Assembly: GCA_964019135.1 (NCBI GenBank)
Contig: OZ025256.1
Location: 2,232,001 to 2,296,000, forward strand
DNA length: 64,000 nucleotides
Reading direction: 5' to 3'
DNA from: Arenicola marina
Taxonomy: Eukaryota; Annelida; Polychaeta; Arenicolidae
Shown here: positions 11,889 to 22,412 of the stretch, one piece after another
How positions within the stretch are numbered: the first letter of the stretch is position 1
How the letters are laid out: each line of letters opens with the position of its first letter
Made by a program: the position numbers and the translations under genes
Notes under the pieces: model-generated
Database searches by the model: none
What the model saw: the letters and a program-made list of their open reading frames with translations, nothing else
Told to the model about the DNA's origin: nothing

Positions 11889-12225
11889 GCTGTCTTTGTG
11901 AGCATGTTGCCAATGTCTGTAGGAGCCTGGTGTCAATGTCTGAAGGAGACGGGTGCCACTGAAGGTAGAAACCTGGTACCACTGAAGGTAGAAACCTGGT
12001 GCCAATGTCTGCAGGAGACTGGTGCCACTGAAGGTAGAAACCTGGTGCCACTGTCTGTAAGAGCCTGGTGCCACTTTCCATAGGAGTCTGGTGCCAATGT
12101 CTTTAGGAGCCTGTTGCCAATGTTCATAGGAGTCTGGTGGCACTCAAGGTTATAGTCCAGTGCCAGTCACCGCAGGAGCCTGGTACCAGTGTCTATATGA
12201 GTCTGGTGCCTCTGTGAAGGAACAC
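11889..12225. repeat. 23-bp minisatellite (cctggtgccaatgtct type)
   Basis: Degenerate 23-bp units alternate between ggagcctggtgccaatgtct and gaaacctggtgccactgaag forms. Parts with consistent spacing read open in several frames on both strands, giving spurious protein-like frames. Confidence 0.9.
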
Positions 12226-12309
12226 AGCAGTGCTGCGTATCTGTTATGTTGTTTTGACGGGTTGTTTTTTCACCATTCCCCTCTTCACCCCCACACCCCC
12301 ACACCCCTT

Positions 12310-13075
12310 TTTTTCGCCCACTGTCCGCACTGTGCATACATTTCACATAATATTCGTTCCCTCCTCGCACGATACAGATGAAAGTGGCGACAGAGTGCTC
12401 ACGTTGCAATTCATTACGGCGCTGGAGGTCTCCCATGCAAGACACCACGATGCTCCAGCCGTACGCCAACCAATCTACCCCGCACCATGCTGCCATAGAG
12501 AAGTGAGGTAGCCGCTACGGGCTCTCGCCTATTTGTAGGTCATTGCCTAACCAAGGGTGAAACAAATCGAGCAAGCTAATGACACGGAAGAAATGAATTT
12601 CGCGACTTTTTCCTAAATGGTTTCTGGCGGTACCTGTCGTGGGATATTGATGTCATCCGTGCATTGGAAGCCACGTACACGGCGGGCGCCCTTGGCCGAC
12701 CCTCTGTCGACTACGCGGCGGCCGGGAAATCAAGCGAGAGGCAAGATACCGACTGGCAGATTGCCTTGTGAAGAAATGTGCATTGATTTCATGCTCTAGT
12801 GGAGTAGAATCACTGGCACCAGATGGCGAAAACGTCATGGCTATCTCTTGGTTTTTATCTAGATCCTCTTTGATTAAGTTTTTTGCTTTTTGCGATCAGC
12901 TGGTCAGCGCCCCCTGTAGTGCCGATCTCGGGCAGAGATTGGTTATTGGCGTCAGATGGCGAATACGACATGGTTATCTCTTGGTTTTTATATAGATCCC
13001 TTTCGATTGTGATTCTTTTCTTTAGAAAACATGCAACTTCTTATATATTACTTTATAGTATATTACGGCAATATA
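12310..13075. repeat. Segmental block A, second copy
   Basis: Counterpart of 1-775 in the same orientation, about 12.3 kb away. It keeps the internal 133-bp direct repeat (agatggcga at 12,821 and 12,954). The 690-bp segment that follows in the first copy is missing here. Confidence 0.8.
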
Positions 13076-13447
13076 TTTTCACATTATCGGATATAAGTGC
13101 CTAATATGAATAGGCGATCTCTCCTTGAAACTACGCCTCGTTGATGTCCTTAAACTTAGTAAAGCGAAAAGGTAGCAATATGAACCGTTTTGTCAGGTTC
13201 GGATTGATTCGTTAACCGGTAATTTAACTTTGATAAGCCCACATTAATTTGTATACCAAATATCTCTGTAACCGGTAGTTGCGTTATAATGCATGGCGGT
13301 GCAGACCCTGGGAGGCCAACCACCAGACCTAGACTACCGAGAACTTCTGTTGCGTTTTCATGCCGTGGGCAGTGGCAGACCACGGGAATCTGACCAATCA
13401 TGAGCCACATTTTTACTTCAACAGTTACTCTTATTTTGTTACATTAT
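13076..13447. repeat. Block B, second copy (partial)
   Basis: Matches 1,465-1,800 with heavier divergence. It retains the gcgttataatgc...gcggtgcagac phrase and the gttttcatgccgtg end. It stops where block E begins at about 13,448. Confidence 0.65.
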
Positions 13448-13927
13448 GTTAATCTTTCGAATTACTTTACCCAAAAGCTGGCCTTTTAATGTTCCACTGA
13501 GACGCGTCTCGACTTAACTTATTGCGTTTTACATCATGTATTGTCATTCATCATCCGTATTTGCTTCATGTTACAACCGTTACAACGTAATGGTGCAACA
13601 AATGTCAATATGATTTTTTCAGCCCGTTCCCAGCCTCGTCGCCCTCGTTTTTGCTTTCCCACCCACGCACAGTTTGCCACATCCTATTGCTCAGCCTCTC
13701 CCTGCAAGTCAGCTTCTTATTTGCCAGTCTGAAGTGGCGTTTACGACGGCGACCGCGTGCGGGCGGTGAAGGCTCAACGTAAGTGGGTGCCTGAAAGGGA
13801 AACAACACGGCGAGATGGAAAACGATAAGCCGGTCAGCGCCCCATAGAGTCTCGATCTCGCGCAGAGATTGATTAAAGATGGCGGTGCGTACATTGCCTA
13901 GACACGATTCCGAGTGTTCCGTCGCGC
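13448..13927. repeat. Block E, second copy
   Basis: Counterpart of 9,727-10,295. It sits between two copies of block B, which is what an insertion into, or recombination at, block B would leave. Confidence 0.8.
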
Positions 13928-14500
13928 CGTCCTAATGTTGAAACATGAGTCCTTTTGCCAGGTTCGGATTGGTTAATAACCTGTACTTTAACTTCGATAA
14001 GCAGAAAGAAAACCTCTGTAAACTAAATGACCTTTTCAACCGCCTTTGCGTCATAATGCCTAGCGGTGCAGACTTAGACTCCCGTAGAACCGTCGTTGCG
14101 TTATAATGCCTAGCGGCGCAGACTTAGACTCCCGTTGAACCGCCGTTGCGTGTTCATGCCATGTGCAGCCGGCCCGAGTATGTTTCAACGATATAAGCGT
14201 TGTTTCCGAATCATACAGGTTTCGTTGTATACTATGTTATCAACCTATACTACTATAAACCTGTTTATTGCATGCCGGTGTTTCAGAAATACATGGCAGT
14301 AAAGAGTGCTGAAGTTGCCTCACGTTCCTTTCCATAACAACATATTCTGAACAAGGTTAATATTTACTGGCATGTCACTAAATGTCGATAATTTGTACAA
14401 TCCATACGAACAAAAACGGTGAAATAATGACAAGTAAAGGCAATAAATTGTTATTGTACATGCCCGAGCATCTTTACTCGGGCATAGATGTATGATATAT
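13928..14500. repeat. Blocks B and C, third/second copy
   Basis: Closest match of 1,570-2,160, including two 50-bp units with the gcctagcggtgcagacttag phrase and the atcatacaggtttcgttgta phrase of block C. No gene seen. Confidence 0.8.
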
Positions 14501-14710
14501 TCAATTAGCAAAGACATGGCAACCCTGTGTCACTTCGCCGTATGCATCACTGTCTCGCGTCTGTTGTGCAGAGGTGGCAGCCAAAGATCTGTGTTCAGCA
14601 TGTAGACGCAATGGCTTCGACGTTCGCTCAGACGACGTGCTGACGCTGCTCTGGCTCGTACCGTATTGCCGTACATCACTCTCGCCACCATGCCACGCCT
14701 CTCTATATCC

Positions 14711-15150
14711 CACTTACACCCCAGCACCCCACCCACTCACCAGCACCCCACCCTCACCCCAGCACCCTACGCCCCACCCTCATCCTAGCACCCCACTCAC
14801 ACCCCAGCACCCCACCCTCACCCAAGAACCCCACCATCACCCCAGCACCCCACTCACACCCCAGCACCCTGCCCTCACCCAGGCACCCCACCATCACCCC
14901 AGCACCCCACTCACACCCCAGCACCCCACCCTCACCCAGGAATCCACCATCACCCCAGCACCCCACTCACACCCCAGCACCCCACCCTCACCCAGGCACC
15001 CCACCCTCACCCCAGCACCAGTGTGGGTGTGGACCCACACCATAGCACCCCACCCACATCCCACCATCCCACCCACACCCGAGCATCTCACCCACATCCC
15101 AGCACTCCAGCGTCCCACCCACAATTACCCACCGACCTAACCCCACCCAC
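14711..15150. repeat. C-rich minisatellite, second copy
   Basis: Units of the ccccagcaccccactcacac type. A higher-order unit of about 60 bp (caccatcaccccagcacccc) repeats several times between 14,825 and 15,000, a pattern not present in the first copy. Confidence 0.85.
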
Positions 15151-15392
15151 CCCACCCACGCGCCGCAACATTCGTGACGGGTTTTATTTTCAATGCAAAC
15201 ATTTTTAAGTAATGAATCCCAAAATGTCTTCAGCAACCGTAACAGACTTGGTAAGAGCCGTACGGGGGGAAAGGGTTTGATTCAATGCTTCACCTGCTTA
15301 AAGCATGTCTCCTACCTATGATTGTAAGGCAGGACAGAACCAACGTCAAGTGTCATTGCTCATGTCTTCGGGATAAACAGACACATTATTAG

Positions 15393-15512
15393 AAGGAAAA
15401 CTATGTGATACGTTAATAAAAAAAATTGCGACTGCACTGAGCATTCCTTTACAAGGAAAATTATGTGATACGTTAATAAAAAAAAATGCGACTGCACTGA
15501 GCATTCCTTTAC
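15393..15512. repeat. 60-bp tandem duplication
   Basis: Two near-identical 60-bp copies start aaggaaaa at 15,393 and 15,453 and contain tgtgatacgttaataaaaa and gactgcactgagcattcc. The first segmental copy has only one related phrase (near 2,757), so this expansion is local. Confidence 0.9.
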
Positions 15513-15760
15513 AAGAAGTGCAACACAGGGGTGATGAAGTCATCGAGCCCAACGTGTTTTGTTTCACGGCGACCAAACGCGGCACCCCGACCGGAAGCAA
15601 ACGCTACCACCTTGCTGACGTCACTTCCTGTCGTCGCAGCGTGAAAAACACATCGGCATAAAGACTTCCATTATGGATGACGCACCTCCAGCCAGTCAGG
15701 AGGCGAAACCGCTATTTAAAGGTACGGGAAGAGCCCCTACGCCAGCGCCCCCGTGTGTCA

Positions 15761-16283
15761 GCTTTTAGCCTAAAGGCCATGCCGTACTGAGCAGGGTAGA
15801 CGTTTATCGTTAACAAGGCTGCCGACAATGCGTTATCTTCAACAGATGTTTAGATTTCACTGAGGTGTGACTCAGGAACCAAAGGAGACCGTCTACAATA
15901 GACAGCTGTGCAATAGATACATAGTTGTGAAGAATTAGAATGGGGGCGAGAAAAAGGGAGGACGAATCTGTAATCTGGTATGGCATATTCAGTCTCAGAT
16001 CTTTTCTCGCGAACCATGTATAATAGTTGTATGCAAATGGCAACGGCGAGGATGATTAAAACGGTCCAAACTGTTGTTAATGTTCCGCCGCAATAATGCC
16101 AGAATGTATGAATGCAGCATTGTATGGCCTGATCAGTGCAACAGGGTCTATTCTTGTTAATGAAATTTCTTGCTTAGAGCTTGCAAATCATTACTAAAAC
16201 TATGCAAAGTCGCAAAAAGGAAGACACATATGTATAAAAAGAAGTCAGAGAACGATTAAAATAATGATGTTGTAATTAGGATA
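15761..16283. other. No gene seen
   Basis: Unique-looking, AT-leaning sequence between the segmental block and the SINE. Nothing supportable in it. Confidence 0.4.
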
Positions 16284-16675
16284 TCATATATATATCATAT
16301 AATTATGTTGATATAATTTCCTAGTCGAGTAATCTGCGTATGATGGCGCAGTCGGGTTCCAAGCTGAGATACCACAAAGTAACTCAATACCTGATTGGTT
16401 GACATCTTGTCTTGAATGCTGACCCGCCGTGCAGTTGATTGGTTGCATATTCAGGACGCTTTGACCACTTTTGGTCATGTCGCGTCCATGGGAGAAAGAA
16501 GGGAGAGTTGAGCCATGTCCCCGGGGGTAACCCCTACTCTTTTCGAAGAAGGACATGGGATCTTTATCCTGCGACCACACAGTCATAGCCACAGCGGGGC
16601 TCGAACCATCGACCCACGTGCCGTTAGAGCACTCAAGGCGAACGTTCTAACCCACTGAGCTACCGGACAGGGCCA
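16284..16675 (-). mobile_element. tRNA-derived SINE with conserved core
   Basis: Read on the minus strand, the 5' end (16,675 to about 16,600) is tRNA-like. It has an A box GTAGCTCAGTGGGTTAGA and a B box GGTTCGAGCCC about 40 bp later, the internal RNA polymerase III promoter. A body follows with a core (gagtaggggttacccccggg, then ctttctcccat and gcgacatgacc) that recurs on the plus strand at about 53,900-53,990. The 3' end is AT-rich (tatatgatat repeats). A shared core with a different flank is typical of SINE families built from a tRNA head plus a conserved domain. Confidence 0.8.
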
Positions 16676-17319
16676 CCGTGCAGTCACGTGGTCTAACTTG
16701 TTGAGATAAAAAGATGGTATAATAGTAGTGACCTGACAAGCCATCATTCTAGGTCAGCCCCGAAAAATTATTGCAGAAATAAACAAGGTAAATGCAAGCA
16801 TACCTGGCATCCTATTACGTCCTACCAGTAGGATATACCTGTAACTGCTATTTAGATATTAACATAATACGGCGAGGCGGTCAGATCAATATCTGTGCGG
16901 GGCTGGGGCGGGGCGGGGCGGGCGCGGGCAGGCCTTTGCGGGCAGGCCCGCATTGCTCCCGCAGTGTTAAGAACTGCAGTATTTTCATCGACAGATTATT
17001 ACTGCTAGACGTTGAAAGAGGTCGACTTTGAGTCTATATACAGAAGAGTTATGACCAAACATCAATCGGTTTCCGACGAAAATACTAGGCACACTTTGAT
17101 TACTGCAAGCACCGTTCTTTTGTCTTGCGACCGATAAGGCATTATGTCCTTCTGTATGTCCGAGACCAACCCTGCTGTGGCTACCGGACGGATACCGCTG
17201 CCAAAGTGGTAAACAAACATGATAATCTTTTGTACGGGCTCCGGGACACTAAGCAAGAAGCAACAGAGGGGCAGAGGGAGGGAGCCACACAGATGTGTGT
17301 CTGCGACAGACGTGACGCC
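16676..17319. other. Spacer with GC-rich patch
   Basis: No gene seen. A GC-rich patch at about 16,893-16,965 (ggggcggggcgggcgcggg and an inverted gcgggcaggcccgc) resembles the minisatellite at 21,700-21,950 on the other side of the TIR element. Confidence 0.5.
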
Positions 17320-17324
17320 TTAAT

Positions 17325-17356
17325 CAGGTCAAGACGCATACTCAAATTGAAGTAAT
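17325..17356 (+). repeat. Left terminal inverted repeat
   Basis: 32 bp, beginning CAGGTCAAGACGCATACTCA, preceded by TTAAT. The reverse complement of 21,164-21,195 differs only at position 7. Confidence 0.95.
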
Positions 17357-17923
17357 TTCGTGTTTTCCTTTAATTGAGGTTACTTCCATAATTTATACTT
17401 CAATCCTAGTATTTTTGACAAAGTTACTTCAATTGGAGTAACATTTGATACCACTAGAGGGCGCGCCCAACATTTACCAATCTCAAGCTTCCATTCGCTA
17501 GGTAGCGCTACGCACAGACGCAAGCGGAGGCAGTCTGAGCGTGTACCGATCTGTGAACAGTGAAGCTGTGAAGTGGTGCAATTTTTTTTCAACCAGAGGT
17601 TAGCATTGGCTCAAAATCTATAAAGAGTAAGCTTATAATGTAATATATCGGAACACTAGGTCTTCAGTGCAATTAATTGTAAATTTACCCAATTACCCAA
17701 AATAATTGAATTGGATTGAATAGATTTTTTATTGTCAGTACATAACTGCATATGGGCTAATGGGTTACTGACTACTGTAGTAGTAGGTTGCTTGATATTT
17801 AATAAAAAAAATCTACAAGAAAGTCATCATTTAAAAAAAAAAAATCTTAATGGCTCAACTATTCATATTAAAATTAACTTCTTTTGTTGCCTGTCGCTTG
17901 TTTTAGATTATAAGGCTACAGCA

Positions 17924-20010
17924 ATGAGCAAACGAGGTCCCCAGAGGCAAAATTTGTATAATCTAGTGATTGCATTTACTTAAGTCTTTTAAATTTTTCT
18001 GTTAAATGTTCTTGTTATGTTAAAGTTGCTTGTCAATATATATTCCTGTTCCACTGTTACTGGAGCAAAGCCAACGAAGTGATTTTTGCAATGCAGATGA
18101 TCAATTAAGAGCCGCCAAAAGGTAAGTTTGCACTAAATAAATATAAAGAGATATTAACATTACAAAAGTCTACGCTACACTTGCTTGAATAAAAAAATAT
18201 TATATCAAAATAGCTGATTTCAATACGTAAGCCATATTTCCTAAGCATGCTAAGGTTAATTAGTATAACATTGTGTGTCACAGTTTCTAAACCTATATGT
18301 CACCAATATCTACACAAGATCTTTTTTAATATCAGTTATGTTGTTGAATTTGTCAGTCTCTGGAAGTCAATTGACATCGACATTGAACATGCATAACTTT
18401 AAAATTGGACCAAATGAAGGTTTTTGATGGGAAAATCCCCCCCCCCCCCTTCCAGTACATTTCCATGTAGCAGGTGTGGTTTATGAATACCGCCCAGACC
18501 AGTAGATCTATAGCTACCATGAACAATGAGTTTGACATTAATTCAATGCAGTTGAGCTTTTTAGCCAAAGAACTATAGTTAACAATAATGCCCCTCTTCT
18601 TATTACAGCAACCCTAATTGGACACATGCGACCGCTAAGAGGAAAGTCGAGTACAAGGACACCAGTGTAGAGCGCGCCAAAGCTAGGAAAACAAGACTGA
18701 CATCAATTTGCAAGGCGGCACATTCTCTGACAGTCGCATGTGGTGGAGAAGCTCTGTTTTTTTTACAGAGATGCAAATGGAAAGAGTTACACACACACAA
18801 ACCGAGATGACTGGTTTCAGCTCATAGCTTCGAACCAGAGTGTGAACTTTGAAGTAAAGAAGAATATGACAAAACTCGATCACGAAGGAAAACAGTCGTT
18901 CAGGGTAACCCCCGTAGTGGTTAGGGGTATACCCCATTCGGCAACAGCAACCACAACACAAGACTCAGGGAATGAACATTCATCTGTTTTAGAGCAGCCA
19001 GCAGAGGTATTACAACCCACTCCCACAAAAAGCTCACGCGCCGATTTGAATTTTATTCCAGTTGTCAATGTCCGTTCCATAGTTGCTAGGCAGCAATTTG
19101 TCACACTTGACCCACAGTTGATTGAAAGTGATTTCTCTCTGTCTAACCCTGGGGACTGTGTACCGTCAATCAGTGGCACCATGGCATCATTCGATTTTGC
19201 CTCAGACATGTACTCTCAATTCGGAGAGGTTGAAATCCTCGCCACCACATCAGGCCAGCCCCGGGGATCAATCTTTGACAACACTTACACAGGTGAAACC
19301 CCGCAAGTGAACCCGGTACTGGCGGAAGAGACAGAAGCTCTAAGCACCAGCCACCCGCAACCACCAGCCACCAGTCAACCCCAGCCACAAACCGCCAGCC
19401 AGACTCGGCCACCAACCACCAGCCACCCGCAACCACCAACCACCAGTCACCCTCAGCCACCAATCACCAGTCACCCTCAGCCACAAACCGCCAGCCAGAC
19501 TCGGCCACCAACCACCAGTCATCCTCAGCCACCAACCACCAGTCACCCTCAGTCACTAACCACCAGTCACCCGCAATCACCAACCACCAGTCATCCTCAG
19601 CCACCAACCACCAGTCACCCTCAGTCACCAACCACCAGTCACCCGCAACCACCAACCACCAGTCACCCGCAACCACCAACCACCAGCCACCCGCAACCAC
19701 CAGTCACCCTCAGCCACAAACCACCAGCCAGATTCAGCCACCAACAGCCAGCCGCCGCAACCAGCGACCAAACAGCAGAGAAAAACTAAATGCAGTCCTT
19801 GATGCACTCAAGCGCAGGAAACGAGTCGTGCCTAAGCAGATGGCAGCCGTCTGTCTTTGTGGAGAAAGATACACCAAGTTGCGTGACAACATGAAAAGTG
19901 GACGGTGGATTGGGTGCGACACATGCGAAACATGGTGTCATGCCAAATGTCTTGGCATCGCAGAACACGACATAGAGTCTGCTAAGTTTGTTTGCTCGAA
20001 ATGCCAGTAG
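17924..20010 (+). CDS. MADS-box-like / PHD-finger protein gene (spliced, with two frame breaks)
   Basis: Proposed structure: exon 1 at 17,924-17,936 (starts MSKR, GT donor at 17,937), exon 2 at 18,097-18,121 (after tgcaatgcag, donor GTAAGT) and exon 3 at 18,609-20,010 (after tcttattacag); phases agree. The N-terminus carries RKTRLTSICKAAHSLTVACG then EALFF and a NGKSY turn, matching the MADS-box order (RK-G, KKA-ELSVLC, E-AL-IF, GKLY). The middle is a Thr/Ser/His/Pro/Gln repeat tract. The end is a basic helix (LNAVLDALKRRKR) and a PHD finger. Two breaks interrupt the frame: a run of eight T at 18,757-18,764 where seven would keep frame, and a 7-bp shortening in the repeat tract near 19,695-19,705. 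The T-run break could be a sequencing error. The gene lies wholly inside the TIR element. Likely a nuclear, chromatin- and DNA-binding protein of about 480 residues. The PHD part is firm, the MADS resemblance is moderate, and exon 1 is the weakest call. Confidence 0.6.
19342..19740 (+). repeat. 24-bp coding repeat (TTSHPQPP)
   Basis: About 15 copies of a 24-bp unit such as accaccagtcaccctcagcc encode eight-residue repeats TTSHPQPP, TTSHPQSP and TASQTRPP. Unit length is a multiple of three, except for one 7-bp shortening near the 3' end that shifts the frame before the PHD exon part. Confidence 0.9.
19849..20007 (+). other. PHD zinc finger
   Basis: Cys/His pattern C-x-C-x18-C-x2-C-x4-H-x2-C-x14-C-x2-C, the C4HC3 order of PHD fingers. 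It includes RWIGCDTC (an aromatic residue before the third metal ligand) and the W two residues before the metal His (ETWCHAKC). Fingers with this WIxCDxCxxWxH layout commonly read histone H3 tails, including methylated Lys4. It is followed directly by the stop codon. Confidence 0.9.
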
Positions 20011-21163
20011 TGGTCCCTGTTGTTTTTTTTTTATTCCAGAGACCACAGATAGCGAACTTCTTTGGTGATGAAAGCCAGTAATGGCTTTTTGCGTTTCTGA
20101 TGGCAGTCGTGGTTTTGGAAGTCAATTGACAGTACGTTTATTTTTGTTCCCGTTTTTTTAATTTTCGTTGAGTTTTGAGCTAATCAAGAAACGTTCATTA
20201 TAAAGTTGTTTCCTTTTTAATAAAGGTAGTAGGTTGAACCCGCAAACTAGTTATGTTATCTTTTTTATTGCGAACGGGAAATGATAATGTTTAATTCGAA
20301 GCGATATGGGTAAATAATACACAAAAAACTAAACACGACCATTGAAGTGAAGATTGATTATTTACTCATAAGCTTACCTTGTGCCACATTGTCCTTTAAA
20401 ATCCTCTCTACCCCACCAACAGTTCCAGCGTTTCTTTCTGGGCACATGACACGACCGCCACCGCGTACGGCTTTTTATATCCAAATCTTGTTTTTTTCGG
20501 ACAAACGACGACAGTAAGCCAGGGAAAGAAAGTTAAGTTTTACATATAGCATTACGTTACACTCAGTCATTTGAACCTATTTATTGCATGCTAGTTTATA
20601 GGAATAACAATCTTACATCAACAATTAATCTTTTGCGATGAAAGAGATTGCACAAAAACATCTGAAAACAAAGCGAATGGCCAATACTGGCAATAGGGCA
20701 CGCCTGCTAAGTGCAATTGTGGCAATTCCGCACATAGAAGTAGAAATCCGAAACATATAAACAATTAAATATGGTCTAAACTAATAATAATAAGTGTAAA
20801 CACATTTCGGCACCTCCATATAACTTTCGCGCAACAGTTTATGCACTTACAAAGCTAAATTGTTACGTATACTCGTCTACTAAACATCCTGCCTCGGCAA
20901 AAAAGCTTGCTCGCCCGCAATGTTAAGTTTCAACTTTAGCACTGTGGTTATATGGAAGTGTGCTGACCTAAAAAAAAGAGCCAACCAAAACGCAATACAT
21001 ACATAATTTTGCATAATACAAATTACCCTATGGGGTCAGGGCACCCCATAAGACAGAAGTACTGGGATTGAGGTAACATTTCAACAAGTTACCTAGATTG
21101 AGGTAAAATTGTCTGATTACTTAAAATGCGGCAAGAATACAAGTTTTACTTCAATTGAAGTAT
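20011..21163. other. 3' non-coding part of the TIR element
   Basis: No frame above 60 codons with any family resemblance. It likely holds the 3' UTR of the PHD gene (AATAAA at about 20,219-20,224) and then AT-rich filler up to the subterminal ATTGAGGTAA motifs at 21,068-21,105. Confidence 0.6.
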
Positions 21164-21195
21164 ATTACTTCAATTTGAGTATGCGTCTCGACCTG
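21164..21195 (-). repeat. Right terminal inverted repeat
   Basis: 32 bp ending TGCGTCTCGACCTG and followed by TTAAT. It mirrors 17,325-17,356. Confidence 0.95.
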
Positions 21196-21493
21196 TTAAT
21201 CCTTTGAACAGTTGCGCTCTTGCAGGTATAAGGCTGAGAGCTAAGCGGCAGGGAGCGAGGGGGGATGGGGGTTGAGGAGAGGGGTGGGATTATGAATTAT
21301 TTCTAGCCAGTAGGAAGGCCTAGGGTCGTTTCCTGTGCTACTGCGACTTTACTCTTGAGTATTTCTTCAATCCACGCACACTCCCCTACTTCTCTGTCCC
21401 TCTTTCTTTCTCTCTCCAACGGTTGAGACATGTTAGCAATTGAAAATCACGCAGCCGTTCAAATAGCGATAATAGACTAACTGTGAAGTCGCC

Positions 21494-21690
21494 ATTGATC
21501 TCTAAATTGCGACACTGAGGATTTGAAACAGTTACGTCGGCACAGACAGTGGCATTTTAGAAGAAAAAAAACGACACTGAACCAAAAGACCACACGGAAC
21601 GTCGTGTAAAAATCGCCATTCGACCCTGATAATTATGAAAAGTCGACACTGGAGCCCCGTGCTCCCCCCCCCCCCCCCCTTCCAGGCTCC
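21494..21690 (-). mobile_element. hAT-type MITE copy, one end missing
   Basis: Minus-strand copy of the family best preserved at 43,795-44,038: right end ccttccagg, then internal gacactg/gtcgtgtaaaaat phrases in the same order. The opposite end is not recognisable, so the copy is truncated. A poly-C run (21,664-21,679) lies just inside the end. Confidence 0.7.
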
Positions 21691-21697
21691 TATCTAG

Positions 21698-21950
21698 CAA
21701 GTGCGGGCGTGGGGTGGGCTGCGGGCAGCTCTCGTCGGGCGTAGGGGCGGGCGCCCGCGGGCAAGTCGCTGCGGGCGCGGGGCGGGCGCGGGCAGAAAAG
21801 TGGCATGAGATGCGGGCGTGGGGCGGGGGCGGGCGCGGAGCGGGCGCGGGGCGGGCGCGGAGCGGGCGCGGAGCGGGCGCGGAGCGGGCGCGGGGCGGAC
21901 GCGGAGCGGGCGCGGGGCGGGCTCGGGCAGCGAATTTGCGCACGCGCAGA
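21698..21950. repeat. GC-rich minisatellite (gggcgcggagc type)
   Basis: Units of 10-11 bp such as gggcgcggagc and gggcgcgggg, nearly all G and C. Frames here read as Arg/Ala/Gly repeats and are artefacts. Confidence 0.85.
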
Positions 21951-22268
21951 TCTCTAATCGAGATCCCCTTATAAACGAGCAGAAATAAAATTTAACCGTA
22001 AACTAGTATTGAATATTACGTAACTGGTCGAATATCCGTATCTGAACGTGTCGGTCCCGTGGTGCAAATGCGGCCTTACCAACGGATGGGTGCCGCATTG
22101 TTACCATGTGTAAATGTGCTACCAACGGATGGATATTTCATTGTTACCATGTGTAAATGAAACCTTAGCAATGGATGGATATTGCATTGTTACCATGTGT
22201 AGATGTACCCTTACCAACGGATGGATATGGCATTGCCAATATGTGTGAAGATGGACTTACTAAATGTA

Positions 22269-22412
22269 GTTCAAGTTCAAGTATTTTTTATTATAGTGAC
22301 ATGCCAACATATATACATGATACACAAACAGTAGTAAATACCAGGTTGGCCCAGCCCTACGGGCTTACAAGTCATTCTAATTTAAGAAAATCTATTAACA
22401 TTCACAAATTTA
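22269..22412 (-). mobile_element. 5'-truncated LINE tail in the satellite
   Basis: Non-satellite insert. Read on the minus strand it ends in aataaaaaatacttgaacttg, a short-repeat tail typical of some non-LTR retrotransposon 3' ends, after a gcccgtagggctgggccaac phrase like a LINE 3' UTR. No coding part remains. Confidence 0.55.

Larger units (their letters stand above)
14501..15760. repeat. Segmental block D, second copy
   Basis: Counterpart of 2,161-3,010, lengthened by a differently arranged C-rich minisatellite and by inserted sequence between 15,150 and 15,500. Confidence 0.8.
17325..21195 (+). mobile_element. TIR-bounded DNA element carrying a MADS-like/PHD gene
   Basis: A 3,871-bp element has 32-bp terminal inverted repeats starting CAGGTC(A/G)AGACGCATAC, matching at 31 of 32 positions. 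It is flanked by TTAAT at 17,320-17,324 and again at 21,196-21,200, consistent with a 5-bp (or TTAA-type 4-bp) target duplication. Both subterminal regions are rich in ATTGAAGTAA-type motifs, including a perfect 16-bp palindrome at 21,147-21,162 and a near-palindrome at 17,423-17,442, which would suit transposase binding. The only gene recognised inside is the PHD-finger gene at 17,924-20,010. No DDE, tyrosine-recombinase or RC-type transposase is seen, so it is either non-autonomous or its protein is of an unfamiliar kind. I could not match it to a named superfamily: PHD fingers are known in some transposases (for example Rehavkus of the MuDR group), but the target size does not fit. Confidence 0.85.
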
